64,000 nt of DNA from Siphonodentalium dalli (taxonomy: Eukaryota > Mollusca > Scaphopoda > Gadilida > Siphonodentaliidae): positions 162,707,465 to 162,771,464 of the forward strand of contig CP136068.1 of the NCBI GenBank assembly GCA_032622095.1, in the 5' to 3' direction. Numbering within the stretch: position 1 is the first letter of the stretch; each line of letters opens with the position of its first letter. The notes under the pieces are model-generated. The model was given only the letters and a program-made list of their open reading frames with translations. It was not told the DNA's origin and ran no database searches. This document shows positions 33,936 to 45,599 of the stretch, piece after piece. A program made the translations under genes and the position numbers.

Positions 33936-34798
33936 TGTCGTTAGACTAGGTAAATATGTATGATAATATGCTTGTTCCCGTTCTCTATCTGCACATATTT
34001 CTGTCAGAAAATGTATGCTAAAAATGAAGTGCAAACTTGTCGTTGTATTAACGTACCCTTTGCCCAATGAAAATAATGTTACTATATTACATCGGCACGG
34101 GAATTGTTCTGCCTAAATACAATTAACACACCAAAATGACACAATGTCATTTCGAGAGATTTTCAGAAGTAATCGAAATCACCTTTCTATATTATGCATG
34201 TGTGCGTTTGTAAGATACCATTCATATTAAGCTCTGTAAACGGTGGCCATTTTGGCGGCCATTTTAATGGGGTTAGCTTGGGTATTACGCTATAAACACT
34301 AATACATCCAATTGTATGATAAATAATCACAGTAATAGTTCACATCTAATGTGTACAATTTATCAGGTATATTCTTGAAGCTCACAGTTCTGAATAGCCA
34401 TATTAGACGCCATCTCGAAAACATATTTTTTGTTATGACAAATTGTATGATAAATTGGCATATTTTTTACATATTACAAACATTAAATACAGGTTATGTT
34501 GTATATTGAGATAGCCCTGCCATCGAGATTCCGATTGAGAGCATACATTTAAATTTTCCTGGTGATAAGATGTATGAAGAACTTCTGAAAATCTCTCAAA
34601 ATTACATTGTGTGTTCATTTTTTTAAGTAGAAAAATGTCCGTGCCGATAGAGTAACACTGTGTTCACTTGGCTAAGGGTACGTTTATACAACAACAGTTA
34701 TCACGTCATTTGTAGCCTAAATTTTCTCACAGAAATATGTGCAGATAATGAGCGGAAACATGCATATAATCATACATATTCACCTAGTCTAACGACAT
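33936..34798. repeat. Foldback element, ~250-bp diverged arms
   Basis: TGTCGTTAGACTAGG at 33,936 pairs with CCTAGTCTAACGACA ending near 34,798. Pairing continues through ACATATTTCTGT, GTACCC and, further in, GAGAGATTTTCAGAAGT with ACTTCTGAAAATCTCTC. The centre (34,240-34,440) contains GGCCATTTTGGCGGCCATTTT. Minus-strand frames here are by-products. Confidence 0.65.
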
Positions 34799-34799
34799 A

Positions 34800-37290
34800 G
34801 TCTATGCTGTGCTGGGGGTGACCGTCGCACATCGGGGAAATTTATGCGACCTTCATTTTCTTATGGGAAAATTACTCTAGTTTCCGAATTCAGAGGGCAC
34901 CGAGCCGAGATAGGTGACCAAATGTAACTTTCACTATGTTTCATAAGGTACCCTACCTAAAAAATGACGTATTTTCAGAGGTTAACAGGCATTAACCAAC
35001 TGGTTAACATGGCATCAAAATAGGAGAGATTGTAAACATGTTTGCAAGTTATGGAACGAATATAGACACTTAATCAGATTCAACATCGTTTGCCTGCGTT
35101 CGTTCTGATTTCGTGACGTCATGGTAAAATATGTAGCGGCAGGGCAGAACCATCCGAGGACACGGATAATGTAATATTCCGTTCAAATCCTAGTTTAGGA
35201 TGTTAATAAAATCCAAGATGGCGTCCAAGATGGCCGCCAAATTTTATATTGGCACTCTGTGCACAACGAGTGTGCACACCGGACTGGAAAATCGCAAGTG
35301 CTTTATTGTAAGAGAACTTTATTTCATAGAGGCTGTATCGTAATGTGTATAAGTCAACTGGTTACGTAAAACCGATGATGGAGACCAAAATGGCCGCCAT
35401 AAAACTAAAAAAATGTTCCGATAAAATTAACGGCTTCCGAGTTGCAATGTTATGTCATCTGCATGTTATGAGTTTGTTTTAACTTATTCGTTCGTGCATA
35501 TATGTCTGTTGATAATGTGATCCGAATCCGATAAAACTGTTGGCATTGAGAAAGTAAATGCTCATTTTTTTTCTTTCTCAAAATCGACATGCAATGCCAA
35601 ATTGCCACAATGGGACCGTGTTTTAACCTGACACCCATGTTGTGGTACAATTCAACGTTCAGCTTGTTGATGAAACTGCTGACTTTTGTATTAGTACAAT
35701 AAGAATTGAAGCTAAAATGCCGACTAAATATACATATTCAGTCCTCAATAACCAATGTAGGTGTCCATGACAATGACTCATTAGACCCGCTTACACAAAG
35801 CGTCAAGCGATGGCAACCAATTTAGAATCCTGATAAGTGCGGGTATGCAAAGAATGGACAACTTAGTTTATATATCTCCTCAATGTTGTCAATGCGTACT
35901 GGGGTCATTGGTTTTCACGTTCAGTGGAGTGATGTTCCCTTGAAATAACCGAAACATATCACAAACAGACCTGACATAATACGTATCTGTGTCGTTATAT
36001 TCTCGCAGCTGCTATGGTCCCGTGAGACGTGGATTTATGCTTATTTGCATAAGCAGTTCATTGGCGTATTTGCTTAGCAGTACTTAAGTCTACGATACTG
36101 CTTGATATACACAGTTGCAGGTGTATTAATTATCTTATTGAATACACATTGACGACCAATAGTATAATTATTGTCCTGCTAATGTTCAATAGATCATGTA
36201 TGTCTGAGTAGTGGCTGATGACTGCGGCGATATACCTTCGCTTCCATATTATTTATATCATCCCGGCTGCCCAGAATTCACTTTGCTATCGCAATATAGT
36301 TAAACTCATCATATGCATTCAGTTTAACTTCATACAAGGCATTGGCCGTTTTGAATAATATAAAGTTACTTGGAGCTCACCCAAAGAATGTTGCACAGAA
36401 CCAACTTTCAGCGTTTAGTTGGAACAGGTTATATTATCAATATTATCAAAACGGACCCCTGATTTGTAAATGCTAATACTTTAAATGATAATAGTAAGTG
36501 TGACGCCTGGATATTGATTGTGTTAAGTACCATGAATTTTGGATGCATGAAAGTTGGTCTCACACTGTAGTTAATGCATGTCTCTCCGGCACACGTACAC
36601 AACTATGATAATCACGTACAGTACCCGAATGGGATACAACTATATCATCCAATTTATATATCAGTATGGAGCAATGTAGGCAATTATCCAAAGATGAAAG
36701 TACAAGGATTAGAAATCCACACAGTTAGAGAAGACGTGATCAAAATGTCATATACTCAGTTGCGCAGGCATTATAATGATGCTTGTCCCTTTCGCTGATG
36801 CTGATCCATTCAACCAACGGGGTGACAACCCGTTGGTCACATGATACCAGCCACAGCCGCGGTATTAGTTGGCTCACAAGACCAGACTACACAATGTTTT
36901 CTTATCAAAATAGAGTATATCCACTATAGGTGTATGTTAGACATTCTCGAGAAATATACTAGCCGCGGAATACTTTAACACAAACAATAAGTAGCAGCTC
37001 CTTTGCACGATCACCAATTTTCTGCAATGGAACAGCCTACTTATCTGATGATTCTGTTAATTGTCCCCAGGATACAATTTACGATATGCGTGAAACACAT
37101 ATATGTATCTGACCTAAATCATATATGCAAGCAAGCGATTATCACAAATATTAGATAATGTACATAGGCGTGGTAGTTATTGTGTCCATTCATCTAAGTA
37201 GAAGTCCCAGAAAACAATTGATTTTGAATCCTTATATTTAGCTTAATATTGGGGAATTTGAAGGCGTAATGGGTCGGTATATTTTGAGTA
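34800..37290. other. Intergenic, no confident gene
   Basis: Contains repeated AAGATGGC / AAAATGGCCGCC words near 35,215 and 35,388, echoing positions 10-190. A 74-codon frame at 36,574-36,798 has no recognised domain. Nothing else is supported. Confidence 0.4.
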
Positions 37291-37297
37291 AGTTTAC

Positions 37298-37453
37298 CTT
37301 GTGAGCACCATACAATCAAACCAGGTTCCATCGTTGCATGTGGCGACGGTCCTATATTCGACAATGACACACTTTCTTGTCAAGTTATTGTCGTTGGATT
37401 GAATGTGTGAAATATCTAGACAATCACAGTCGGACATTTGATGGCTGCTGGAC
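37298..37453 (-). CDS. Candidate internal exon: Cys-rich peptide segment
   Basis: On the minus strand a TTTTAATAG acceptor (ending at 37,454) precedes a 156-nt open segment that ends in ACAAG|GTAAAC at 37,298/37,297. The length is a multiple of three and both junctions fall after the second codon base, so the exon is symmetrical and could be skipped or duplicated. It encodes SDCDCLDI, then RKCVIV, and CNDGTWFDC near the end. The C-N-D-G-T-W pattern is reminiscent of the end of a sushi/CCP-type module, but the cysteine spacing does not fit fully. No neighbouring exon was found. Confidence 0.3.
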
Positions 37454-37459
37454 CTATTA

Positions 37460-38965
37460 AAATTACACACAAATAATGCAAACATGTTTTCCCTTTGAAA
37501 ACCAGTTAAGTGTTACATTTAATATATTGATTTATTTTCGACAAAGGATACGCTATTAAAGTTAATTTGTCTTCAAAATTGTCGATTCTAACTCACCACC
37601 TTATTAAATCGAAAAAAGAAATATTTCTTATAATTTGAATTTAGTCCCAATATTAATAAAATACGTCCAGTTTTCAATTATATATACCCATGTCATTTAT
37701 AAATTACTTGTGATAAACAATTACGTGTTGGGAAAAATCACGTATCCAGCTGAAGAGTAAGTTTATAGCATCATGTGATTGGTCAGGTCGATTGAAATCA
37801 AAAATACTGTCACAGTGGACTAACAAGCGTGCAATTGCAGTCCGCGCATGAATCGCAACTTCTTGGCTTATTGTACTTTGCAGAAATTCCCGCGCACATG
37901 TGCCAACCAGCTGTTTTACAGTGTTCCCCCGAGTTGGCAGCTAATGATTAAATTATGTCTATATAACATCCGAATATCAACTTAATTGTGTCACCCGGCT
38001 ATGTAGATCCGCTAGATGTATATTACTCAGTGCTGACAATTACCAGCATGATGAAATCATGTAATCGGTGGTTAAACTACGAATGGACAGGCCTTATCCA
38101 ATAATATGATAATATGCCAGGCATATAGAACGACCCCGTCATAATAGTAAGAATTATATATGTATTGAATACGGGTGCTTTACATAATCATTATGATATG
38201 AACACCATAAATGAACACCATTGATATGAAGTGGGAAGTAGTAAACATAAACATCGTATTGGCTGCATGTCTGGATTCTGGCCCGCAGAGACAAATGACG
38301 CTTTCACGTCATTACGCCGTAACTGCCTTCATTTTGTTAACAAATGAAACTGATATAATATAATATGAACCTATGTAGGACACATTCATAACAACTTATA
38401 GTTTATAAATGAATAAATACATCAGTTGTCCATTGCCTCATATCAGAAGTTGTGAAGTAGAAAATTCGTTTCATATCTGATTCCGCGATTTTGTGAAACC
38501 GCTGCCGGAAGTCACGTGATTTTCTCACGAAAATGTTGTGTAAATAAAACTTGCTCCTTCACGGTATACTGTAGTTTATGTGTGACGTCACAAGTACGCA
38601 CACCCGCCTGTTACCTATACATGACCCGAGCTCGCGTGCCGAACGGGGTCGTTATAAAATATGACAGAAACTTGACCAAATGGATGAACATCATAACAAA
38701 CGCTCAATAGATGTATTAATATATTGCGACAGCGACGTGAAACCTGAACAGCCGGTGTGAAATGAAATGATATGGAAGTGATGGCATAAACCTGTGAATT
38801 AACTCATCAACCACTGCTGAGACATCCATGGATATAGTACGTTGATGGGAAATTGATTTAAACTATCGTTTGCAACTGCGAATAGTTCATAAAATGTGTA
38901 TTTGCAACGAACATGTAACCATTCATTGTTATCTAAATCCTCATAGTTGGGAAGTACTAAACAAA
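37460..38965. other. Intergenic, no gene seen
   Basis: AT-rich, with only short frames (for example 38,516-38,710), none recognised. It ends at the Helitron-like 3' end (CTAG at 38,972). Confidence 0.4.
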
Positions 38966-38971
38966 TACGAA

Positions 38972-40463
38972 CTAGAGGTCAGATTCCATGGAATCAGATA
39001 TACTTCCATGGTATTCCATCCCATCCCATGTGAGTGTTATGCGTATATGTGTGTTCCTCTTCATGCGAATGCATATTGGTGCCTTACGATCCGATGGTGG
39101 ACTTGCATTGACATTTCTTAATTTAATATCATATTTTGGTACTTCTGTCTGTCTGTTTGTTTGTCTGTCAGCTATGGCCGGGAAAACTGCTGGACGGATT
39201 TTGACGAAATCTGATAAATGTGGGTACTTTTGTCCAGGGAGTGTTTTGGACGGGTCGAATCGTGACCCCTTACCTGACATTTGTCTTCAAAAAGGACAAT
39301 CGAAGGTCAAATCGGGTAAAACAGACGGATTTTCACGAAATTAGATACCTATGGGTACTTTTGTCTGGGGAGTCTTTTGGGCGGGTCAAGTCGTGACCCC
39401 GACCTGACATTGACATTCGAAATGGTAAGTTCAAGGTCAAATCGAGTAAAACGATCGGATTTCGACGAAATTTTATACCTAGGAAAACTTTTGTCCGGGG
39501 AGTGTTTTGGACAGGTCAAATCGTGACAATAGGTTACTTTTACAGTAGAGCGGACATACCTATATAGTATATCGGTGAGCATATTCATGCATTTGCCTTG
39601 CTCCTTGCTAAGTCCGTTTGAATTTGCGTCATGAACAGAGGGTTTGAATTTGAGTAATATATATCACCCGTTACAACGTTATACGCTACCAGTGTTAAAC
39701 CGCTCAATATAAATCATTAAAAAGTGTACTAATCTTGCGTTTAGATATTACTTATCACATCCACTCATCGAAAAGTTTTTATCTCAATATATGATTTTCG
39801 GAGTAATTTTGCCCATTTGATCTTCGGTGGAATTTTCAAAATCTGAACCCACCCGACACAAACACTCACTTGAGCAGGTTGCGTTTATATTAGAGAGGTC
39901 AAATTTTAGAGGCATACCTACAGTATACCGGCTTATTTACCACCGCATTAAACTCGCGCCTACATCAGCCCGTTTGGATTTGGGGCTAAAAATCGGCTAG
40001 TGATAGACTACAGAAGTATACATATTTATGATATATAGCGTTGTCACGAGTAAACCGTTCCATCTGAAAATTAGAAAATCGCCCTCTGGATGCGCGTGAA
40101 CACTAGCCATCAGATGTACTCGTAAAAGTTTTTTATCTCGATGTTTGAATTCACCCCCCTTTGCAATTTTCGTGGAATTTTCCTAAAGTCTCAACCCACA
40201 CTGACACGAATTCTCCGTTGGGCATATTACATTTATAGTATAGCCGTCAAACTTCTGGGACGTACATAGAGTATGTCAACGTACATGCTACGACATTATC
40301 TTGCTCTTTAATCACCCGGTTTGAATTTGGCGGGAAACATAGTTGCAATATTTCCGCACCCCGTAACGCGGAAAGTCCTGGGTAAAAACATGTTTAGGCG
40401 GTATATTCGAGTTAGAATGACTCGTCCAATTCGGAATATGCAATAAAAAAATTTGAGCTCTAC

Positions 40464-40502
<39 letters not shown>

Positions 40503-41069
40503 GGTTTATTCATCCTGGTGTGTAGTGTGTCCCTATTTATGGGCGGTAACTCTTCAGGGAAAGCGCGGACACAAGTTTTTATGCCCGTGGGCAGTAGTGC
40601 ATATCGAGATGTGCATACGGTCTAATTTTCGATGCTCTGCTTCTTATAATTTCCGAGATAATAAAATGACATTTTTTCAAATAAAGGGAGATAACTCCTC
40701 GCTGAAAGTGCGGACAAAATCGTTATGGGCCATAGGCATAGAACTCGTGTACCCCAACCTACTTACCAAGTTTTAGTGTCATACTTATACTTTTCGAGTA
40801 ATAGTGATTACAAAAGTGTCAAGTATAATAATAATAATAAGAATAATAATAATAATAACAATGAAAAATAATCAAAAAAGGGCCATAACTCCGCCAAGAA
40901 ACATTGGGCGGAAATCCTGATACCATTATATTTAGTAAACCTTCGATGCCTACATTCGCTAGAGATTTCGCGTTCCTACTGCAATCAGTTTCTGAGTATT
41001 TCGAAATAAACGGAAAACGACCTCAGTAGAAAAACAATATACTTCCTTGGTTACACCATGGAAGTATAA
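38972..41069 (-). mobile_element. Helitron-like (HINE-type) composite element, family A, near-complete
   Basis: Read on the minus strand: TATACTTCCATGG start (41,068-41,056) with its own short fold, a 215-bp 5' module, ATT microsatellite, ~330-bp module, A/T homopolymer (about 40,470-40,498), ~930-bp module, three 130-bp minisatellite units (marks at 39,212, 39,342 and 39,472), a CTGT microsatellite (39,147-39,169), the inverted CCATGGAAGTATA (39,011-38,999), the palindrome GATTCCATGGAATC (38,995-38,982) and CTAG (38,975-38,972) followed by T. A subterminal inverted repeat plus a 3' hairpin and CTAG matches non-autonomous Helitron/Helentron design. No Rep or helicase frame is present, so it must move in trans if at all. 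Confidence 0.7.
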
Positions 41070-41329
41070 TTAGAACTGGTTATGCAAACACCCATTTCCG
41101 TGCGTGGTGGCATCCCAAGAAAATGTAGATAAAACAATTTTAGTTCGGTCTAAATTGCTGGTGATTATTGTCCGTTATTACATTGGAACATAGAACGTAG
41201 AAACCAACTACCATGGTAAGCAATTGCAACATTAGCGGGGTACTGTAATGTGAACAAAGTTACCCAACCTTTTGGTATAAACAACATATCCGCAATTATT
41301 GGGAGTAGAGATAGGTGCTTTTGTATTCA

Positions 41330-41800
41330 TTTGTGCCGAATTTCCCTAAAACAGTGACTTTTTGCTGAATTTTGGGGTGAGGGTTGAAATAATCTTACAT
41401 AACACATCACTTGTTAAATATGATGGCATATTCAGCATACTGTCGTATGCGGTATATATATCCGCACTTTCTAGACTATAAACGATATCCTTGATCAAAA
41501 CAATATTGATCTATCGCCCATTAAGTGAGGCAAAAAAAATGAAAAATTGCGCTGTTTTCTCTATTTTTACAATAAATCTAAAAAACATCTTCTTTATATT
41601 TGAGAAATCGTGCCACTTTCATAGTAAGTATCTAGAGGTATGTAGACTACAATAGTTTGGCGCAAAATGTTCGCGTTTCTATACTTTTATTTCTCATTTT
41701 GCCGAATTTTACCAAAAGAGGGATTTTTGCTGAATTTTGGAACTTAATAAGCTAAAATCATCTTTTGCATCATTTGTATATTTCACACCGGGTCCTGCTC
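41330..41800. repeat. Diverged direct repeat, ~366-bp spacing
   Basis: TGCCGAATTTCCCTAAAACA followed by TTTTTGCTGAATTTTGG occurs near 41,334, and TGCCGAATTTTACCAAAAGA with the same follow-on occurs near 41,700. The intervening sequence has no gene. Confidence 0.5.
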
Positions 41801-41914
41801 GATGCGGAATGGCATAACCTTCCCAATGGTGTATCACAAGCTTGTGTGTGGTGCCGATGGACTAAACTTTCTGAAATCGGTTCCGTCCACTTCACTATTT
41901 CCCCAGCGTAGCCT

Positions 41915-42615
41915 GACTAAGTGTCAACATTGGTCTTTATCGCTCTACTAATTTCTATCATTTCATCGGTATGAATTCCATATCCAATTATCCACATATA
42001 AACAACCCAACCTCTAATCCCGGTCCAATTTTTTTTATCGCTATAGTCACGTTACGTAATATTTTATCACATGATACTTGTACTTATATGTCTATGGTAT
42101 TACTATAGTATACCATATACGTATATCAAATGCTATTCCTTTCTCTATAATCCTGGTGCCATCTATAGAGATAGAGATCATTTCAGACCCCCCCCCCCCC
42201 CAATTTTATATCATTGCCGCTTTAGTACAGTCGCGATGCATTACATGGCAACATCGCTCTACTAATTTATGTCAGTTCATCGGTACAAACCCCTTTTTCT
42301 CCGAGTCCATATAGCCAACCCAACATCTAATCCCGGCCTAAATTATATTTTTTATTTTCATCGGTATAGTTGTGTTACATACATATTTTTATCATTTGAT
42401 TCTAATTTGCATTGTACCACTATAGAAGTCCATAAATGACTATTCTGGCATTATATAGAGATGACTAAGATTCTGACCCCCCCCCCCATATTGTATAGCC
42501 TTGTTGCAACAGTAGAGTTGAGATGCATAATATGTCAACATTGGTCATTATCGCTCTACAAATTTATATCGGTTCAACCCTTAGTTCCCTGTATCGCCCA
42601 CCCATCCAATAGCTT
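41915..42615 (-). repeat. Three diverged partial copies of the 59.5-64-kb satellite sequence, opposite orientation
   Basis: GTCAACATTGGTCTTTATCGCTCTACTAATTT near 41,925 and variants near 42,245 and 42,535 are reverse complements of the GAGCGATAACGACCAATGTTGAC segment of the 1.18-kb units. The poly-C tracts at 42,187 and 42,477 correspond to the poly-G tract there, including the flanking GAGATnATTCnGAC. Units are spaced ~290-320 bp, shorter than in the array, so this is an older or truncated relative. Confidence 0.6.
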
Positions 42616-42648
42616 ATCAATACCACTCAGGACAGTGGGTGTTTTTCC

Positions 42649-43693
42649 TCAATTAATTGAATTTCTTGTTGTCATAAGGGCTGTGAATTTGCCGATTTCC
42701 CTTTCAGTTCCCTTTTCATTGTTTTCGAACGTTTCTAATCTGAACATCATCAATTCGTTTTGAGTGTCACTGCTATTAAAAGCTGCAATAGCCTTATCTG
42801 AGCTTTCAGTGGTCCATTTCAGCGCATAATTCATTTTGTTATACTTAAAAATGTGTTCCTTTTCGTGCACATTTACTGTCGGATAATATAGGTGCAGAGC
42901 CAACTGATTATGATCAGAATATTCATTCGGTGATTTAATGCAAAAATAAGCCACGTCTGAATAATATCGTTCCGAAATTAGAACATAGTCAACAACGCTA
43001 CATCCATTGTACTTATAGCTCGTGAAATTACCAAAAAGATACCCCGTTGTTCTTCCATTTACAATACGCAGAGATGAAGATTTGCATAGCGAGATAAGAT
43101 GTCTACCAAATGAATTCGTATGTGCATCCAAATTTTCTCGAGGGATTACATCTATTTTATAATATTTTGGCAAAGGGATATATTTGTCACTGTCATTTGC
43201 AACAAAGTCCTTAATTTTTCATGTTTGCTCATTGAAGTAACCACTACAAATGACCATATCGCTTTGCTGATATTTACTCAACCATAGTTCAAGAGACGTA
43301 AACGTTGTTTTTTGTTGTTCACTATTATCCATTATGACGAGTTTATTGGAGGAATGTACCGGTATGCTGAAATGAAAAAAATTATATTGACGATTTCTCC
43401 ATTGAATTCAACTGCTATATCATACTCGCCCAAACGATCCATTTCGTGTATTATTGAAGGCAGTAAAACGCGACACCACCTTTCATCAAGTTGCATCAAG
43501 TTTCTACTAATTTCAATACAATGGTATCCTGATATTTGGGTCTCAGATGCATCTTTATGCCACGTTTCGCATATTGTAATGAAATCATATTTAAATATTT
43601 TAAAAAAAATTCAATATCTCTAGATTTATGCACAAATCCTTGTGCATTCCACGATGTAAAGACAATTCTACATCGTAATTGGTGCATTACCAT
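42649..43693 (-). pseudogene. LINE endonuclease domain (EEP/APE-like), inactivated
   Basis: The N-terminal segment (43,496-43,693) has TSWNAQGFVHK, the usual opening of non-LTR retrotransposon apurinic-type endonucleases. Further on, GYFNEQ (43,231-43,245) stands where GDFNAR is normally found, so the catalytic Asp is Tyr, and an in-frame TGA follows at 43,219-43,221. The C-terminal segment (42,649-43,173) has the family motifs NGRTTGYLFG, SVVDYVL and SDHNQL. Frameshifts separate the N-terminal part from the rest. No reverse transcriptase follows to the left; sequence changes to a satellite relative at 42,615. It is a dead, 3'-truncated ORF2 and is not expected to be expressed. Confidence 0.75.
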
Positions 43694-43739
43694 GGACCAC
43701 GATGATAACGCTGGTTTCGATGTGTACTAGCTTCCTGTC

Positions 43740-45590
43740 ACTTATGTCTTTCGGCATTTTGTTCAAAATATTGCTGACCCATGTCTGTGATGCATGGTTG
43801 AGCAGGCAAATGTCCGAGCGTGTTTACCAAGTTTTGCTAATACGGTCGCACCTTTTTGGTTCGGGTGCCAGTTATCTTTATATAGCATGTCGTTCACTCC
43901 ATCGTCTTCCTACGAAAATCACTGTGTTAATATGATTTTAGTGTAGAGTAGGTAGAATTGATGAGACCTTGATCTCCGCCCCGTGGAATCTTTTCCTCAA
44001 CGTTGTCGCCAGTGAAATTACTTCATCGTTGGTAACCATGATCCCATTTCTGCATGAATTTACTTCCGATGTGAACAGTTATTTTCTCAACATTAACAAA
44101 CGCCAATCACCATTTAACCACTCAATCAACTCATCGATGCACTGCCCGGGAGTGACAACAGTTGTAGTGTCGCCATTCTCTGGGGATCAATTCCGCCTAG
44201 TACAGAATCGCCAACAAGTACATGTAAGGGCAATTGAACATCATTTAAACGATAGTGTTGTTGGTATGTTTTCTACTTCCCCAGCTGTTTCCACGAATTC
44301 CTTGTAGATTCATTCACTTGATTTATCATTCCTCTCTCAGAAACATCAGGAGGAGGAGACAAGACGAAATGATCGCACTCATTAGATGCACAGCAAATTT
44401 GACTGTCCAGTTGACTGCTCGGAATATGATTTGGTTCCAGGTTTTGAATTGTTATCTGACTCCGCTTCTGAGTTACAATGTCTTTTTTTGGGACGGATTG
44501 TGACGACGTGTCTTGTGACTGTGAAAATTTCGCAGCGTCTTGTTTAAGACAATCCAGTTCCTCGCCGAACTCAGTCTTCAAGCCAGACATTTCATTCCTG
44601 AGTTTACGATTTTCATTTTTTATGTTAACGCTGTCCTTCTTGATTTCTTTTATCTTGTTAGAAAGTTCTTTTCGTACCTTAGTCATTCCATTTTTCAATG
44701 CATTGTGTTCATGTTCCATTCCTTCAGTCTTGGAGTTGAGGTCTTGCACATTTATTTTCACTAAGTTTTATATCTGAGTCCGCAAATTGTAGACTGACTG
44801 ATCAAATTATTGTCGCTCTCCTTTTGAGATAACTGAATTTCTTCTACACAGATGCCCAAATCGTCAACAGACTTCTTTAAAGTAGTAGCTGACAAGAAGT
44901 TTGCATTCGACGAGGGAAGTATGCGTATTAAGGATGCGTAAATTGACCTGTCTTTTTGGTGTTGTAAAGAACGCTTTCCTGTAATCTGCATAGCTACCGC
45001 ATCGCATATACGGTGTACTTGATACAGGTACCATTGACTTTATACACGATAACAGTTCGTTGTTCAGTGATTTCGAATCCTCATACTGTTGATCAAATGT
45101 TCTCTCATGTATATCTGGTAAATGATTTTGAAGCCACCATTCCACACTGACTTTAGAACCCTGTATCAATTTGTTTGTCTCTGACGACATGCAGTTTTAC
45201 TCTGGTTGATTTAGTCCCAGGGATACATAACTGATCCTCCACTAATCGTTTTTCGCTTGATTTATCATACACCTCCAGATAACACCACCATCTCCACATG
45301 CGAAATTGGGTCCTAATATTTATCAGTTACCCCTTGAACATAATGATCAAATGTGTCTGTATCCAGACTGAGTGTGATCGTGACTTACTGAGCTCAATTC
45401 TTTACTTCAATTTTGTGAATATCTTTCCTCAAACCCTCACTCTTTCTTGTATTAAGTCTGCCAACTACCAGAGAAGTCTTGTATTCTTCTCTTCCGTCCG
45501 AGCTAACGGCGATTTCATCTTTTTCTTCCGAATTCACCAAGAATTTCACCTCGATTCATCTCCGGGCTAGTATTTTTTTCCATTTAAATC
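43740..45590 (-). pseudogene. LINE ORF1-like: coiled coil plus SGNH-hydrolase domain, broken
   Basis: Read from right to left, short conserved-looking stretches from ~45,590 (MEKNTSPEMNRG) to 44,864 lie in different frames. An open coiled-coil segment (44,273-44,761) is rich in Lys/Glu with heptad spacing. An SGNH/GDSL-hydrolase domain then follows: block I LVGDSVLGG (44,201-44,215), TNDEV (44,021-44,035) in the place of block III GND, and KDNWHPNQKG (43,851-43,874) supplying the D-x-x-H block V. At least two frameshifts and several stops break it. Esterase-type domains are established in ORF1 of some CR1-like LINEs. Adjacency to the endonuclease remnant supports one element of ~2.9 kb. Confidence 0.65.
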
Positions 45591-45599
45591 TTTATTTCC

